Positions 49,826-59,907 of a stretch of 64,000 bases of DNA are shown piece after piece. Origin of the DNA: Pseudomonadales bacterium (GTDB lineage: Bacteria; Pseudomonadota; Gammaproteobacteria; Pseudomonadales; Pseudohongiellaceae); NCBI GenBank assembly GCA_024234325.1, contig JACKOJ010000007.1:62001-126000 (forward strand), in the 5' to 3' direction. Position numbers and translations under genes: made by a program. Positions within the stretch are counted from its first letter, which is position 1; every line of letters begins with the position of its first letter. A model generated the notes under the pieces. The model searched no databases. It worked only from the letters and a program-made list of their open reading frames with translations, and was not told the origin of the DNA.

Positions 49826-50776
49826 TTAACTCTTTTGCGCATCGGCCTTCGCTGCCAGAATTTCCAGCAGAAGCGCGTTGAAACTCAGGCCGTCTGCCTT
49901 CGCCGCCATCGGCACCAGCGAATGATCCGTCATGCCTGGAACGGTGTTGACTTCCAGCAGCCAGAAGCGGCCATCGCCATCACGCATCAGATCAACGCGC
50001 CCCCAGCCTTCACACCCAAGGGAACGGAACGCCTGCATGGACAGCGCCTGCAACTGTTCGGTCGCCTCCGCGTCGATGGGTGCCGGGCACAGATACTGCG
50101 TGTCGTTCGCAATGTACTTGGCGTCGTAGTCATAGAACTGATGGTCGGTGTGCAACTCAATGGCAGGCAGCACCTTGCCGCCCAGAATGGAGACGGTGAA
50201 CTCCGAGCCCTTGATGTACTGCTCGCCCATGACCTCGGAGTCGTAAGCCTTTGCCTTCTCGTACGCTGCGCGCAGCGCTTCGGCACTGTCCACAATGGAC
50301 ATGCCGATACTGGAACCCTCACGCACCGGCTTGACCACTACAGTGCCCAGCGCTGCAATCAAGGCCGCAAAGTCGGTGTCGTCGCTTAACATGCTGAAAC
50401 GGGGTGTCGGCAGGCCGATCTGCTGCCACAGATACTTGGTGCGCACCTTGTCCATGGACAGAGCGGAAGCCAGTACACCACTGCCGGTGTAGGGAATGCC
50501 CATGAATTCCAGCAGGCCCTGCAGTGTCCCGTCCTCACCCCCACGACCATGCAGTACGTTGAAGACACGCTCGATGCCCTGCTCCTGCAGTTGTCGCGTC
50601 AGGTTCTGTGCGGCATCAATCGCCACGGCGTCCACGCCGTTGGCCAGCAGGCCTTCCAGAACGGCCTTGCCACTCTTCAGTGACACTTCCCGCTCTGCGG
50701 CGTTGCCTCCCATGATGACGGCGACGCGACCCAGTTTTGCGATGCTGCCCTTCTCTGTCATTGTCGTGTTACTCAT
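49826..50776 (-). CDS. ddl: D-alanine--D-alanine ligase
   Basis: 316-aa ATP-grasp enzyme making D-Ala-D-Ala for peptidoglycan. VAVIMGGNAAEREVSLKSG near the N-terminus, ERVFNVLHGRGGEDGTLQG, and metal-site region FWLLEVNTVPGMTDHSLVP. The start at 50776 (MSNTTMTEK) follows GGAACG; a later Met (MTEKG) is possible. DdlB-type by location between murC and ftsQ. Confidence 0.97.
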   Translation of the reverse strand: MSNTTMTEKGSIAKLGRVAVIMGGNAAEREVSLKSGKAVLEGLLANGVDAVAIDAAQNLTRQLQEQGIERVFNVLHGRGGEDGTLQGLLEFMGIPYTGSGVLASALSMDKVRTKYLWQQIGLPTPRFSMLSDDTDFAALIAALGTVVVKPVREGSSIGMSIVDSAEALRAAYEKAKAYDSEVMGEQYIKGSEFTVSILGGKVLPAIELHTDHQFYDYDAKYIANDTQYLCPAPIDAEATEQLQALSMQAFRSLGCEGWGRVDLMRDGDGRFWLLEVNTVPGMTDHSLVPMAAKADGLSFNALLLEILAAKADAQKS

Positions 50777-50802
50777 ACGTTCCACAGATCGTGTTTTGGA
50801 AT

Positions 50803-52248
50803 TCAGATGTCCTGAATCGTCAGGCCCTGTTCGCTCAATTGTTTTGCCAGTGCACCGACACTGCCCGCGCCCTGGGTGACGACGATGTCGCCGTCGCGCA
50901 GAATGCCGGTCAGCACCTTGCGAATGTCTTCGTCATCCTGCACATACACAGGATCCACATGGCCGCGCGCGCGGATGCTGCGGCACAGGCTGCGGGAATC
51001 GGCACCGGGGATCGCGTCTTCGCCGGCGGAATACACCTCCAGCATCAGCAGCACATCCACGTCGGACAGCACCATCACGAAGTCCTCGTACAGATCCTTG
51101 GTGCGCGTGTAACGGTGCGGCTGATAAATCATGACGATACGGGACTCGGGCCAGCCGTCGCGCAGCGCTGCGATGGTCGCTGCCACTTCGCGGGGGTGAT
51201 GGCCATAATCGTCGAGCAGCATTGCCTTGCCGCCCTGCACCGGGAAATCGCCCTGAATGTCGAAGCGTCGCCCGACCCCCTGGAACTTGCTCAGACCGGC
51301 ACAAATGTGTTCGTCGCTGATGCCTTCGTCGGTCGCAATCGCCACGGCTGCTGCGGCATTCTGTGCGTTGTGACGCCCCGGAATGCTGAGTTCGATCTTG
51401 AGCGTGTCGCTGTGCTCGGGTCGCGCGATCTCAAACCGGGTGAACTGCCGTGTCTGCTTCAGATTCAGGATGCGGAAATCAGCCTGATCGGAGAAACCGT
51501 AGGTCAGCGTCGGGCGGGCAATCTGCGGCAGAATGTCCGCCACCACGGGGTCATCCACGCACATAACGGCCAGACCGTAGAACGGCAGGTTGTGCAGGAA
51601 CTCCACGAAGAATTTCTTCAGCCGGTTGAAGTCGCCGTCGTAGGTGCTCATGTGATCTGCGTCGATATTGGTCACCACGGTCACCATGGGCTGCAGATGA
51701 ATGAAAGACGCATCACTCTCATCTGCCTCCGCCACCAGATAACGACTCTCGCCGAGACGCGCATTGGCGCCGGCACTGTTCAGCAGGCCGCCGATGACAA
51801 AGGTCGGGTCCAGGCCTGCCTCGGCAAAAATGGAGGCCACCAGACTGGTCGTCGTGGTCTTGCCATGAGTACCGGCAATCGCAATACCATGGCGATAGCG
51901 CATCAGCTCCGCCAGCATCTCCGCCCGGGGAATAATGGGACGTCCGGCCTCTCTGGCTGCGCTCAGTTCCGGGTTTTCGGGTTTCACTGCGCTGGAGTAG
52001 ACCACCACGTCGGCGCTCACCACGTTCTCGGCCCGGTGACCAATAAACACCTGCGCGCCCAGATCGACCAGGCGCTGGGTCACCGCAGACGCGCGGATGT
52101 CCGACCCGGTGATGGCATAGCCCTGGTTCAGCAATACCTCTGCAATCCCGCACATGCCGGCGCCACCTATCCCCACGAAGTGAATGGTGTTGATCCGGCG
52201 CATTTCCGGAACGGGGCTGTGCTTGCTTTTATTCACTTGCATCGTCAT
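50803..52248 (-). CDS. murC: UDP-N-acetylmuramate--L-alanine ligase MurC
   Basis: 481-aa Mur ligase adding L-Ala to UDP-MurNAc. FVGIGGAGMCGIAEVL (about 24-39), P-loop GTHGKTTTT (126-134), and ATP-site DDYGHHPREVAATI. Complete. It starts 6 nt after murG. The 16-residue N-terminal lead before MRRINTIHFVG is longer than the minimal form, so an internal start is possible. Confidence 0.98.
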   Translation of the reverse strand: MTMQVNKSKHSPVPEMRRINTIHFVGIGGAGMCGIAEVLLNQGYAITGSDIRASAVTQRLVDLGAQVFIGHRAENVVSADVVVYSSAVKPENPELSAAREAGRPIIPRAEMLAELMRYRHGIAIAGTHGKTTTTSLVASIFAEAGLDPTFVIGGLLNSAGANARLGESRYLVAEADESDASFIHLQPMVTVVTNIDADHMSTYDGDFNRLKKFFVEFLHNLPFYGLAVMCVDDPVVADILPQIARPTLTYGFSDQADFRILNLKQTRQFTRFEIARPEHSDTLKIELSIPGRHNAQNAAAAVAIATDEGISDEHICAGLSKFQGVGRRFDIQGDFPVQGGKAMLLDDYGHHPREVAATIAALRDGWPESRIVMIYQPHRYTRTKDLYEDFVMVLSDVDVLLMLEVYSAGEDAIPGADSRSLCRSIRARGHVDPVYVQDDEDIRKVLTGILRDGDIVVTQGAGSVGALAKQLSEQGLTIQDI

Positions 52249-52254
52249 GCCTGT

Positions 52255-53361
52255 CTATCCCTTACACGCCTGCATGCACAGGGCTGCCACTGTTTCGTTG
52301 GCATCGCCCTGTGCCAGGCTTTTCGCTTTCTGTGCCATATCCCGCAGCACACTCTTGTCCTGTTGATAGCCCTGCCAGATGCGGAGCAGATCCCCTGCCC
52401 GCAGATCACGCTGCTGGATCAGAATCGCGGCACCTGCCTGGCTGAGCCAGTGCGCATTGCGAGTCTGGTGATCGTCCACTGCGTGAGGGAAGGGAATCAG
52501 AATGGAGGGCATGCCCGCCGCAGCCAGTTCGCTGACCGTCGTTGCACCGGCACGGCACACCACCAGATCGGCCCAGCCATAGGCTGCAGCCATGTCCTCG
52601 ATGAAAGGCACCACGCGGCAGCTCTCGTTCAATGCCAGGCCTAGCTGCTGGTACTTCGCCACGGTGGTATCGAGATTGTTCTTGCCGGCCTGATGCCATA
52701 CCTGCGGACGCTTTTCTGCGTCCATCATGCTCAGTGCCTGGGGAATCAGTTCATTGATGGCCACGGCCCCCAGACTGCCGCCGATGACGAGAATCTTCAG
52801 CGGGGCCGCAGCCTCGATCTCACGCTGCAGCGGCAATGCGGAAATCTCGGGACGCACCGGGTTGCCCGTCACGATGGCGCCGACGGAACCCGCAAAGGTT
52901 GCCGGGAAGGCTTCCATCACGGTGTCCGCAATACGGGCGAGCATGCGGTTGCTGAAGCCTGCAATTGCATTCTGCTCATGGATCAGCAGTGCGCGACCGG
53001 ACAGCTTTGCGGCCACACCACCGGGGCCAGTGACATACCCTCCCATACCCAGTACGCAACAGGGTTTGACACGGCGCATGATGCCCAGGGCCTGCATGAC
53101 ACTGGAGACAATCATGAAGGGAGCCAGCAGCAGACTGCGCAGACCCTTGCCCCGCAGCCCGCGCGCCTCGATCAGGTGCAGAGGGATGTCAGTGTCACGC
53201 AGCACATCCACTTCCAGCCCCCGCGGCGTTCCCAGCCATTCGGTGCGATAACCCTTGCTCTGCAGGTTGCGCGCAATGCTGAGTGCCGGAAAAATGTGAC
53301 CTCCGGTGCCCCCCGCCATGATCAGAACGGTTCCCAGCCCTGCCTTTACGTTGGTCATCAT
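52255..53361 (-). CDS. murG: UDP-GlcNAc:lipid I GlcNAc transferase MurG
   Basis: 368-aa peripheral membrane glycosyltransferase (GT28) that makes lipid II. LIMAGGTGGHIFPALSIA (Gly-rich loop, about 13-30), LGMGGYVTGPGG, VIGGSLGA and VVCRAGATTVSELAAAGMPS with the UDP-GlcNAc-binding pattern. It overlaps ftsW by 4 nt. Confidence 0.98.
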   Translation of the reverse strand: MMTNVKAGLGTVLIMAGGTGGHIFPALSIARNLQSKGYRTEWLGTPRGLEVDVLRDTDIPLHLIEARGLRGKGLRSLLLAPFMIVSSVMQALGIMRRVKPCCVLGMGGYVTGPGGVAAKLSGRALLIHEQNAIAGFSNRMLARIADTVMEAFPATFAGSVGAIVTGNPVRPEISALPLQREIEAAAPLKILVIGGSLGAVAINELIPQALSMMDAEKRPQVWHQAGKNNLDTTVAKYQQLGLALNESCRVVPFIEDMAAAYGWADLVVCRAGATTVSELAAAGMPSILIPFPHAVDDHQTRNAHWLSQAGAAILIQQRDLRAGDLLRIWQGYQQDKSVLRDMAQKAKSLAQGDANETVAALCMQACKG

Positions 53362-54545
53362 GCTGACCTCCGTGTGCGCTGCGAAACCCGGGACTGCTCA
53401 TACTCGTATTCGATGCGCACCAGCACTGCCACCATGAAACAGCTCACCAGCAGGCTGTTGCCGCCGTAGCTGAGGAAAGGCAGGGTCAGCCCCTTGGTGG
53501 GCAGTAATCCGGTATTCACGCCAATGTTGATCAGCGTCTGGCAGGCAAACAGCATGGCAATGCCATAGGCAACGTAAGCCGGGAACAGATCCCCCGTGGC
53601 TTCTACCCGACGTCCGATAACAAACGCCTTGGCCACCAGCGCGGAGAACAGCCCGATAATGACTGTGACGCCCAGCAGACCAAACTCTTCCGCCACAATC
53701 GCCAGCACGAAGTCGGTGTGCGCTTCCGGCAGGAAATAGAGTTTCTGGATGCTGTTGCCCAACCCCTCACCAAACAGACCGCCACGACCGAAGGCAATCA
53801 GGGCCTGCGTGAGCTGGTAGCCCTCGCCGTACACATACTCCGCGTCCCAGGGATTGAGGAAAGACGAGAAACGGTCCAGCACGTAGGGCTTCATGATCGC
53901 CAGCACCACGACGCCGGAGAGACAGCAGGCCAGGACCAGCAGGAAACGGTGCAGCTTTGCCCCCGCCAGGAAAATCATGCTGAAGCAGGTACCGATCATG
54001 ATCACCATGGCGCCATGATCGGGCTCGAAGTGCAGCAGCACAATCGCAGCAATCAGAATCAGCATCGGTTTCAGGAAGCCGCCCCAGGTCTCCACCACAT
54101 CGGAGTGGCGACGCTCCAGATAGGCCGCCAGGTAGACCACGAAAAACAGCTTGGCCATCTCGGAGGGCTGCAGATTGTAAAAGCCGAGGTCGATCCAGCG
54201 GGCGCTGCCGTTGACGACCTTGCCGATGCCGGGCACCAGCACCATGCCCAGCAGCACAAAGGACACCAGCATCAGGGGGCCACTCAGTCCGTACCAGACA
54301 CGCACTGGCACATTGAGACTCAGCACCACAATCACGCCAGACAGCACAGTGAAGAACACCTGGCGCTTGAGGAAGAAGAACGGATCTCCATACTGCCCGT
54401 TGGCGATCTCCACGGAGGCGGAAGTCATCATCAGCAGACCGATCGCCATCAGCAGGAACATGATCAGCAGCAGCGAACTGGGCGCATGGCGTTCCGGCTG
54501 ACGACCCTGGATGGCGCTGTAGACGGCGAGTGAAGGCGTGCTCAT
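53358..54545 (-). CDS. ftsW: septal peptidoglycan polymerase FtsW
   Basis: 395-aa SEDS glycosyltransferase with about ten membrane segments that polymerises septal glycan from lipid II together with FtsI. Signatures: NGSARWIDLGFYNLQPSEMAKLFFV, FEPDHGAMVIM (catalytic-site Asp in a conserved loop), and TLPFLSYGGNSLLV near the end. Overlaps murD and murG by 4 nt each. Confidence 0.98.
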   Translation of the reverse strand: MSTPSLAVYSAIQGRQPERHAPSSLLLIMFLLMAIGLLMMTSASVEIANGQYGDPFFFLKRQVFFTVLSGVIVVLSLNVPVRVWYGLSGPLMLVSFVLLGMVLVPGIGKVVNGSARWIDLGFYNLQPSEMAKLFFVVYLAAYLERRHSDVVETWGGFLKPMLILIAAIVLLHFEPDHGAMVIMIGTCFSMIFLAGAKLHRFLLVLACCLSGVVVLAIMKPYVLDRFSSFLNPWDAEYVYGEGYQLTQALIAFGRGGLFGEGLGNSIQKLYFLPEAHTDFVLAIVAEEFGLLGVTVIIGLFSALVAKAFVIGRRVEATGDLFPAYVAYGIAMLFACQTLINIGVNTGLLPTKGLTLPFLSYGGNSLLVSCFMVAVLVRIEYEYEQSRVSQRTRRSA

Positions 54546-55897
54546 TGCAGACCCTCCACGGCTTCGGCAAACACGCGCCCACGATGCGTGAAATCACTGA
54601 ACATGTCGTAACTGGCACAGGCGGGTGACAGCAGCACGGCATCTCCTTCACGCGCCTGCATGGCGGCAATTTTTACCGCCTCCGTCAGGTTTGCTGCAAA
54701 GGTGATTTCGATGGAATCCTTGAAGGCTGCCGCAAGGTGCCTGGCATCGCGACCGATCAGGATGGCCAGCTTTACAAACTGACGCACAACCGGCTTCATG
54801 ATCGAGAAGTCTGCTTCCTTGTCGATGCCACCCGCAATCAGCACCAGCTTGCCCTTCAGCATCTCGCCCAGGCTCTCGATGGCGACAATGGAGGCGCCCA
54901 CATTCGTGCCCTTGGAATCGTTGTAGTAATCAACACCGCGCAGATTGCGCAGCCACTGGCAACGGTGGGGCAGCCCCGGAAACTCCCGCAGGGCTTCCAG
55001 CATGGCAGGCACAGGCAGGCCGATGGCCTCACCCAGTGCCAGCGCCGCCAGCGCGTTGGCCAGATTGTGGCGTCCGGCGAGACGCATCTCGCTGGCGCTC
55101 AGCACAAGATTGCCGGCATGAGAGAGTTGATAGCCGTCGGTGGACTTCACCAACCCCCACTCCCCCGCCTGCGGAGCATTCAGACCGAAACTGCTGACCA
55201 CGCGTGCCGCCTCATGCCAGGGCTGGCTGGCGCCGTCATCGCGGTTCACCACGATATGACGTGCCCCAAGGAAAATGCGCTGCTTGGCCGCTTCATAGGC
55301 ATGCTTGTCTTCGTAGCGGTCCATGTGATCGTCGCTGACATTCAGAATCACAGCCGCTTCGGCATTCAGCGACTGCGTGGTCTCCAGTTGGAAACTGGAC
55401 AGTTCCAGAATGTAGAGGTCCTTCGGCGGCTGACGCAGCAGGTCGAGTGCCGGAGCCGCTTCCGCACCGTCCAGGTTGCCACCCAGCCCCACATTCAGCC
55501 CGGCCGCACGCGCCATGGCAGCCAGCAGCGAGACGACTGTGCTCTTGCCATTGGAACCGGTCACAGCAACCACCGGCGCCTTCACCCGGCGACTGAACAT
55601 GTCGATATCGCCGGTAATGACCACACCTGCCTCCCGCGCCTTGCGGATCGCCGGAGTCGCGATGCTGACACCGGGGCTGACGATCAGCTCTCTTGCGCCG
55701 TTGAGCAGCGCCTGGGGAAACTCGCCCAGCGTCAGCGGGACGTCGGCAAACTCCTGCTGGAAGGCGCTCAGGCCCGGTGGAGACTGACGGCTGTCCACCA
55801 CCTGAAACTCAATTCCCATCGCACGCAGATAGCGGGCGCAGGACAAACCGGTTGTCCCGAGCCCCACGATGATGCGATCTGTTGCGAGTGACGTCAT
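54542..55897 (-). CDS. murD: UDP-N-acetylmuramoyl-L-alanine--D-glutamate ligase MurD
   Basis: 451-aa cytosolic Mur ligase adding D-Glu. P-loop GSNGKSTV (114-121), NVSDDHMDRYEDKHAYEAAKQ with the carbamoylated-Lys region, YYNDSKGTNVGAS and LIAGGIDKEADF. Complete. Lies 9 nt after mraY and overlaps ftsW. Confidence 0.98.
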   Translation of the reverse strand: MTSLATDRIIVGLGTTGLSCARYLRAMGIEFQVVDSRQSPPGLSAFQQEFADVPLTLGEFPQALLNGARELIVSPGVSIATPAIRKAREAGVVITGDIDMFSRRVKAPVVAVTGSNGKSTVVSLLAAMARAAGLNVGLGGNLDGAEAAPALDLLRQPPKDLYILELSSFQLETTQSLNAEAAVILNVSDDHMDRYEDKHAYEAAKQRIFLGARHIVVNRDDGASQPWHEAARVVSSFGLNAPQAGEWGLVKSTDGYQLSHAGNLVLSASEMRLAGRHNLANALAALALGEAIGLPVPAMLEALREFPGLPHRCQWLRNLRGVDYYNDSKGTNVGASIVAIESLGEMLKGKLVLIAGGIDKEADFSIMKPVVRQFVKLAILIGRDARHLAAAFKDSIEITFAANLTEAVKIAAMQAREGDAVLLSPACASYDMFSDFTHRGRVFAEAVEGLQ

Positions 55898-55906
55898 GCC
55901 TTTGCC

Positions 55907-56989
55907 CTAGCGCAGTTTCAGTGTTGCCAGCCCGAACAGGACCAGCATGACCGTGATGATCCAGAAGCGCACGATCACGCGCGGCTCCGGCCAGCCTTTC
56001 AGTTCAAAATGGTGATGCAGTGGCGCCATGCGGAAGATGCGCTTGCCCGTCAGCTTGAAAGAACCCACCTGCAGAATCACCGACACGGTTTCCATCACGA
56101 ACACACCGCCCATGATGAAGAGCACGATTTCATGGCGCGCAATCACAGCCACCACGCCCAGCGCAGCCCCCAGCGCCAGTGCCCCCACGTCGCCCATGAA
56201 GACCTGCGCGGGGTAGGTGTTGAACCAGAGAAAGCCCAGACCTGCACCTACCAGGGTGCCGCAGAAGATCACCAGTTCGCCCGCGCCAGCCACGTAGGGA
56301 ATGCGCAGGTATTCGGAAAACTCCACGTGTCCGGCAAGGTAGGCAATCATGCCCAGCGCGCCCCCCACGAGTACGGACGGGAGAATCGCCAGCCCGTCCA
56401 GGCCATCGGTCAGGTTCACGGCATTGCTGCTGCCCACGATCACGAAATAGGTGATCACCACATAGAAAATGCCAAGGTTCAGCGATACGTCCTTGAAGAA
56501 GGGCACGATGTAATGGGTTTCTGCCGGACCCATGGCGGTGTAGTAGAGGAACAGGGAAGCGCCCATGCCCACCACGGATTGCCAGAAATATTTCCAGCGC
56601 GCCGGCAGACCCTTGGGATTCTTTTCGATGACCTTGCGGTAGTCGTCCACCCAGCCAATGGCGCCGAACATCAGGGTGACGACGATGGTCGTCCAGACAT
56701 AGTGATTGTTGAGATCAGACCACAACAGGGTGCTGCTCAACATGCTGACCAGAATCAGCGCGCCGCCCATAGTCGGGGTGCCCGCCTTGCTGAAGTGGGA
56801 CTTGGGGCCGTCGTCGCGCACCACCTGGCCGATCTGCGCACTGTTCAGGTGACGAATCATGCGGGGGCCGATGACCAGGGAGATGGCAAGCGCTGTCAGA
56901 ATACTGAAAATGCCGCGCACAGTGATGTACTGGAAGACCGCGAAGCCCGCATCAAACTGTGTCAGATAGTTGGAAAGCCACACCAGCAT
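55907..56989 (-). CDS. mraY: phospho-MurNAc-pentapeptide transferase MraY
   Basis: 360-aa integral membrane enzyme that makes lipid I on undecaprenyl phosphate. GTPTMGGALILVS, DDYRKV (catalytic Asp pair), NLTDGLDGLA and PLHHHFELKGW are the family signatures. About ten membrane segments. It shares its first base with the murF stop region. Confidence 0.99.
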   Translation of the reverse strand: MLVWLSNYLTQFDAGFAVFQYITVRGIFSILTALAISLVIGPRMIRHLNSAQIGQVVRDDGPKSHFSKAGTPTMGGALILVSMLSSTLLWSDLNNHYVWTTIVVTLMFGAIGWVDDYRKVIEKNPKGLPARWKYFWQSVVGMGASLFLYYTAMGPAETHYIVPFFKDVSLNLGIFYVVITYFVIVGSSNAVNLTDGLDGLAILPSVLVGGALGMIAYLAGHVEFSEYLRIPYVAGAGELVIFCGTLVGAGLGFLWFNTYPAQVFMGDVGALALGAALGVVAVIARHEIVLFIMGGVFVMETVSVILQVGSFKLTGKRIFRMAPLHHHFELKGWPEPRVIVRFWIITVMLVLFGLATLKLR

Positions 56990-58359
56990 TATTCAGATTC
57001 TCCCTGTTTCAATTGCGCGATCACGCGATCCATGGCGGCGCTGCGGGAACCCTTCACCAGCACAACGTCGTTCTTGCCGAGTGTCTGCCGGGCCTCTGCA
57101 ATCAGGGCATCCTGCGTGGCAAAGTGGCGACCATCTGGCCCGAAACTGCGTGCAGCCAGGGCACTGTAGACACCGGTTGCCCACAGAGCATCCACGCCCT
57201 TCTCGCGGGCATATTGCCCCAGTTCCGCATGGGCGCTTTCGCTCTGCTCTCCCAGCTCCCCCATGTCACCGACAATCAGCACTCTGTGACCTGGCAGGGC
57301 TGCCAGTACGTCGATGGCAGCCCGGAAGGACGCGGGGCTTGCGTTGTAACTGTCATCAATCAGACGAACACCGCTGCGCCCCGTCAACCAATTAAGGCGA
57401 CCCGGCACGGGCGCGACCTGAGCCAACCCCTGGCGCACCTGGTCGAGACTGGCCCCTGCCGCCATCGCTGCCGCGGCTGCCGCCAGTGCGTTGCGCACGT
57501 TGTGCGAACCGGCAAGCGCAAGCTGAATCTCTGCCGTGCCATGCGGTGTGTGCAGGGTAAAGACGCTGCTGCCGCTCTCGTACAGACGGATATCACTGGC
57601 TCGGTAATCGGCGGCATCTCTCAGACCGAAACTCAGCACCACCTTGTCGCCGGCGCGGGCACGCCATTGTTCGAAATGCACGTCATCAGCGTTGAGCACT
57701 GCGACACCGCCATCGAGCAGCCCATCGATAATCTCGCCCTTGGTGCGCACCACACCAGCCAGATCACCAAACCCTTCGATGTGGGTAGCAGCCGCATTGG
57801 TCAGCACTGCCACGTGTGGCATCGCGAGGCGCACGGTATAGGCAATCTCACCAAGACCGCTGGCTCCGAGTTCAATCACCGCGCATTCGTGAGAGGCATC
57901 CAGTGCCAGCAGGGTGAGCGGAACGCCGATGTGATTGTTGAGGTTGCCGCGCGTCACCAGCACCTTGTTGGCAACGCCCAGGATGGCGGCAATCATTTCC
58001 TTGACCGTGGTCTTGCCCTGGCTGCCAGTAATGGCGACAACCCGCGCCCTGGAGGCCTGACGATTGAGACGGGCAATCTCGCCCAGCGCGACGGTGGTGT
58101 CCTTGACCTGCACATGGGGCCGCTCAAGGTTCAGGGCAGCAGAAACCACGGCGGCGCAGGCGCCCTTGTCGAAGGCCTGGCTGACGAACTCGTTGCCATC
58201 GAAATTCTCGCCGCGCAAGGCCACATACAGATCATCCTGCTGCAGGGTGCGGGTGTCCGTGGAGACACGTGCAAAACGCACGTCCTCACCCCGGTACTCT
58301 CCCCCGGTGACACTGCTGATCTGAGAAAGCGACATGCTGCCTATCACGTCATCACCCAT
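56989..58359 (-). CDS. murF: UDP-MurNAc-tripeptide--D-Ala-D-Ala ligase MurF
   Basis: About 456 aa from the ATG at 58359 (MGDDVIGSMSLSQISSV). An upstream start at 58410 would run well into murE; the ATG at 58335 (MSLSQIS) has a better-placed AGG and is possible. P-loop TGSQGKTTVKEM, NNHIGVPLTLL, and DDSYNASPASFRAA are typical. Adds the D-Ala-D-Ala made by Ddl. Confidence 0.96.
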   Translation of the reverse strand: MGDDVIGSMSLSQISSVTGGEYRGEDVRFARVSTDTRTLQQDDLYVALRGENFDGNEFVSQAFDKGACAAVVSAALNLERPHVQVKDTTVALGEIARLNRQASRARVVAITGSQGKTTVKEMIAAILGVANKVLVTRGNLNNHIGVPLTLLALDASHECAVIELGASGLGEIAYTVRLAMPHVAVLTNAAATHIEGFGDLAGVVRTKGEIIDGLLDGGVAVLNADDVHFEQWRARAGDKVVLSFGLRDAADYRASDIRLYESGSSVFTLHTPHGTAEIQLALAGSHNVRNALAAAAAAMAAGASLDQVRQGLAQVAPVPGRLNWLTGRSGVRLIDDSYNASPASFRAAIDVLAALPGHRVLIVGDMGELGEQSESAHAELGQYAREKGVDALWATGVYSALAARSFGPDGRHFATQDALIAEARQTLGKNDVVLVKGSRSAAMDRVIAQLKQGESE

Positions 58360-59893
58360 TGCGTTGCTGTTTGCGTTTTGCCAGTGCAAGACGCGCCTGG
58401 TTGACATCACTGAACACTGTCTTGTGTCCGTTCACGTCCTGATAATTCTCGTGCCCCTTGCCTGCAACAAGCACTACATCTCCGGCCCTGGCCTGCACGA
58501 TGGCAGTCTCTATCGCGCGGGCGCGATCGCGCTCCACGATCAGGCGGGAGGTATCCTCGACGCCCAGCAGAATCTGGCGGACGATTTCGTCGGCGTTCTC
58601 ACGGCGGGGATTGTCGTCGGTCACGATCAGGCGATCCGCGTAGGTCTCCGCCATCTCGGCCATGATCGGGCGCTTGCCCTGATCACGATTGCCACCACAG
58701 CCGAACACGCACCAGAGCTGGCCACTGAAATGTTCGCGCAGCGCCTGCAAGGTGACACGCAGGGCATCGGGGGTATGGGCATAATCCACCACCACCGTGA
58801 TGTCGGATTCTCCACCGACAATCTCCATGCGACCGGCCACCGGCTGCAAACGGGACATCTGGCGGAACAGTCGTGCAAGATCAAAATCCGGCTGCGCGCT
58901 CTGCAGCGCCAGCAGGCTGGTCAGCACCGCCAGCAGATTGCTGAAGTTGAAGCTGCCAAGGAGGGCCCCCTGCAGTTCGCCATCGCCAAAGGGCGTGTGC
59001 ACCTGCGCCCGGTAACCCTGGCGATTCAGTTCCAGAGCTGTGGCGTAGACGTCTGCATTCGGATTGGCGAGGCTGTAGGTGTAACTGCGCACGGTGGGTG
59101 CCAGACTGTTGAGGATGCCGGTGGCATAGGCGTCGTCAATATTGACGACGGCGCTGCTCAAGCCTTCCATGAGAAACAGGCGACGCTTGGTCTCGAAATA
59201 CTCGTCCATGCTGCCGTGGTAATCGAGGTGATCACGGGTCAGATTGGTGAACACCGCCACGTCAAAACGCACCCCGTTGACACGATACTGATGCAGCCCC
59301 TGGGACGAGACTTCCATGGCAACGGTATCCGCCCCAGCGCCACGCAGACTGGCGAGCGCAGACTGCACCTGCACCGGGTCGGGGGTGGTGTAGGAGGAAT
59401 CCTCAAGCAGGGGGGGCACGCCAATACCCAGCGTGCCGATAACACCACAGCGATGCTCCATCGCATTGAGAGCCTGCGCAATAAACTGTGTGCAACTGGT
59501 CTTGCCGTTGGTGCCGGTGACGCCGATCATCTGCATCGCGGCGCTGGGTTCGTCGAAGAAACGGCTGGCAATCAGTCCCGTGCGCGCCGCCAGGTCATCG
59601 ATGGCCAGCACGATCACGCCCTTGCGCACCTCCACGCCCTGCCATTGCCCGCCTGCGTGGGCCAGCACCGCCACCGCCCCTTTCGCGATGGCCTGGTCGA
59701 TATAGTCGCGGGCGTCATGGTTACGACCGAAACAGGCAAAAAACAGATCGCCAGGCTTGACCTGGCGACTGTCCAGCGTGACTCCACTGATCCTTACTGA
59801 AAACTCGGCCGGGAGATCGGAGGGAAGCTCCACAAGTCCACTCAGCAATTGTTCCAGTGTGCTCGTATACAAGATGTTTTCCGCTATGTTCAT
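58352..59893 (-). CDS. murE: UDP-MurNAc-L-Ala-D-Glu:meso-diaminopimelate ligase MurE
   Basis: 513-aa Mur ligase adding the third residue. P-loop GVTGTNGKTSC, AMEVSSQGLHQYRV, and DDNPRREN near residue 425; the DNPR motif marks meso-diaminopimelate specificity, as in other Gram-negatives. Complete. Lies 14 nt after ftsI. Confidence 0.98.
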   Translation of the reverse strand: MNIAENILYTSTLEQLLSGLVELPSDLPAEFSVRISGVTLDSRQVKPGDLFFACFGRNHDARDYIDQAIAKGAVAVLAHAGGQWQGVEVRKGVIVLAIDDLAARTGLIASRFFDEPSAAMQMIGVTGTNGKTSCTQFIAQALNAMEHRCGVIGTLGIGVPPLLEDSSYTTPDPVQVQSALASLRGAGADTVAMEVSSQGLHQYRVNGVRFDVAVFTNLTRDHLDYHGSMDEYFETKRRLFLMEGLSSAVVNIDDAYATGILNSLAPTVRSYTYSLANPNADVYATALELNRQGYRAQVHTPFGDGELQGALLGSFNFSNLLAVLTSLLALQSAQPDFDLARLFRQMSRLQPVAGRMEIVGGESDITVVVDYAHTPDALRVTLQALREHFSGQLWCVFGCGGNRDQGKRPIMAEMAETYADRLIVTDDNPRRENADEIVRQILLGVEDTSRLIVERDRARAIETAIVQARAGDVVLVAGKGHENYQDVNGHKTVFSDVNQARLALAKRKQQRNG

Positions 59894-59907
59894 TGGACTG
59901 TGTCCAC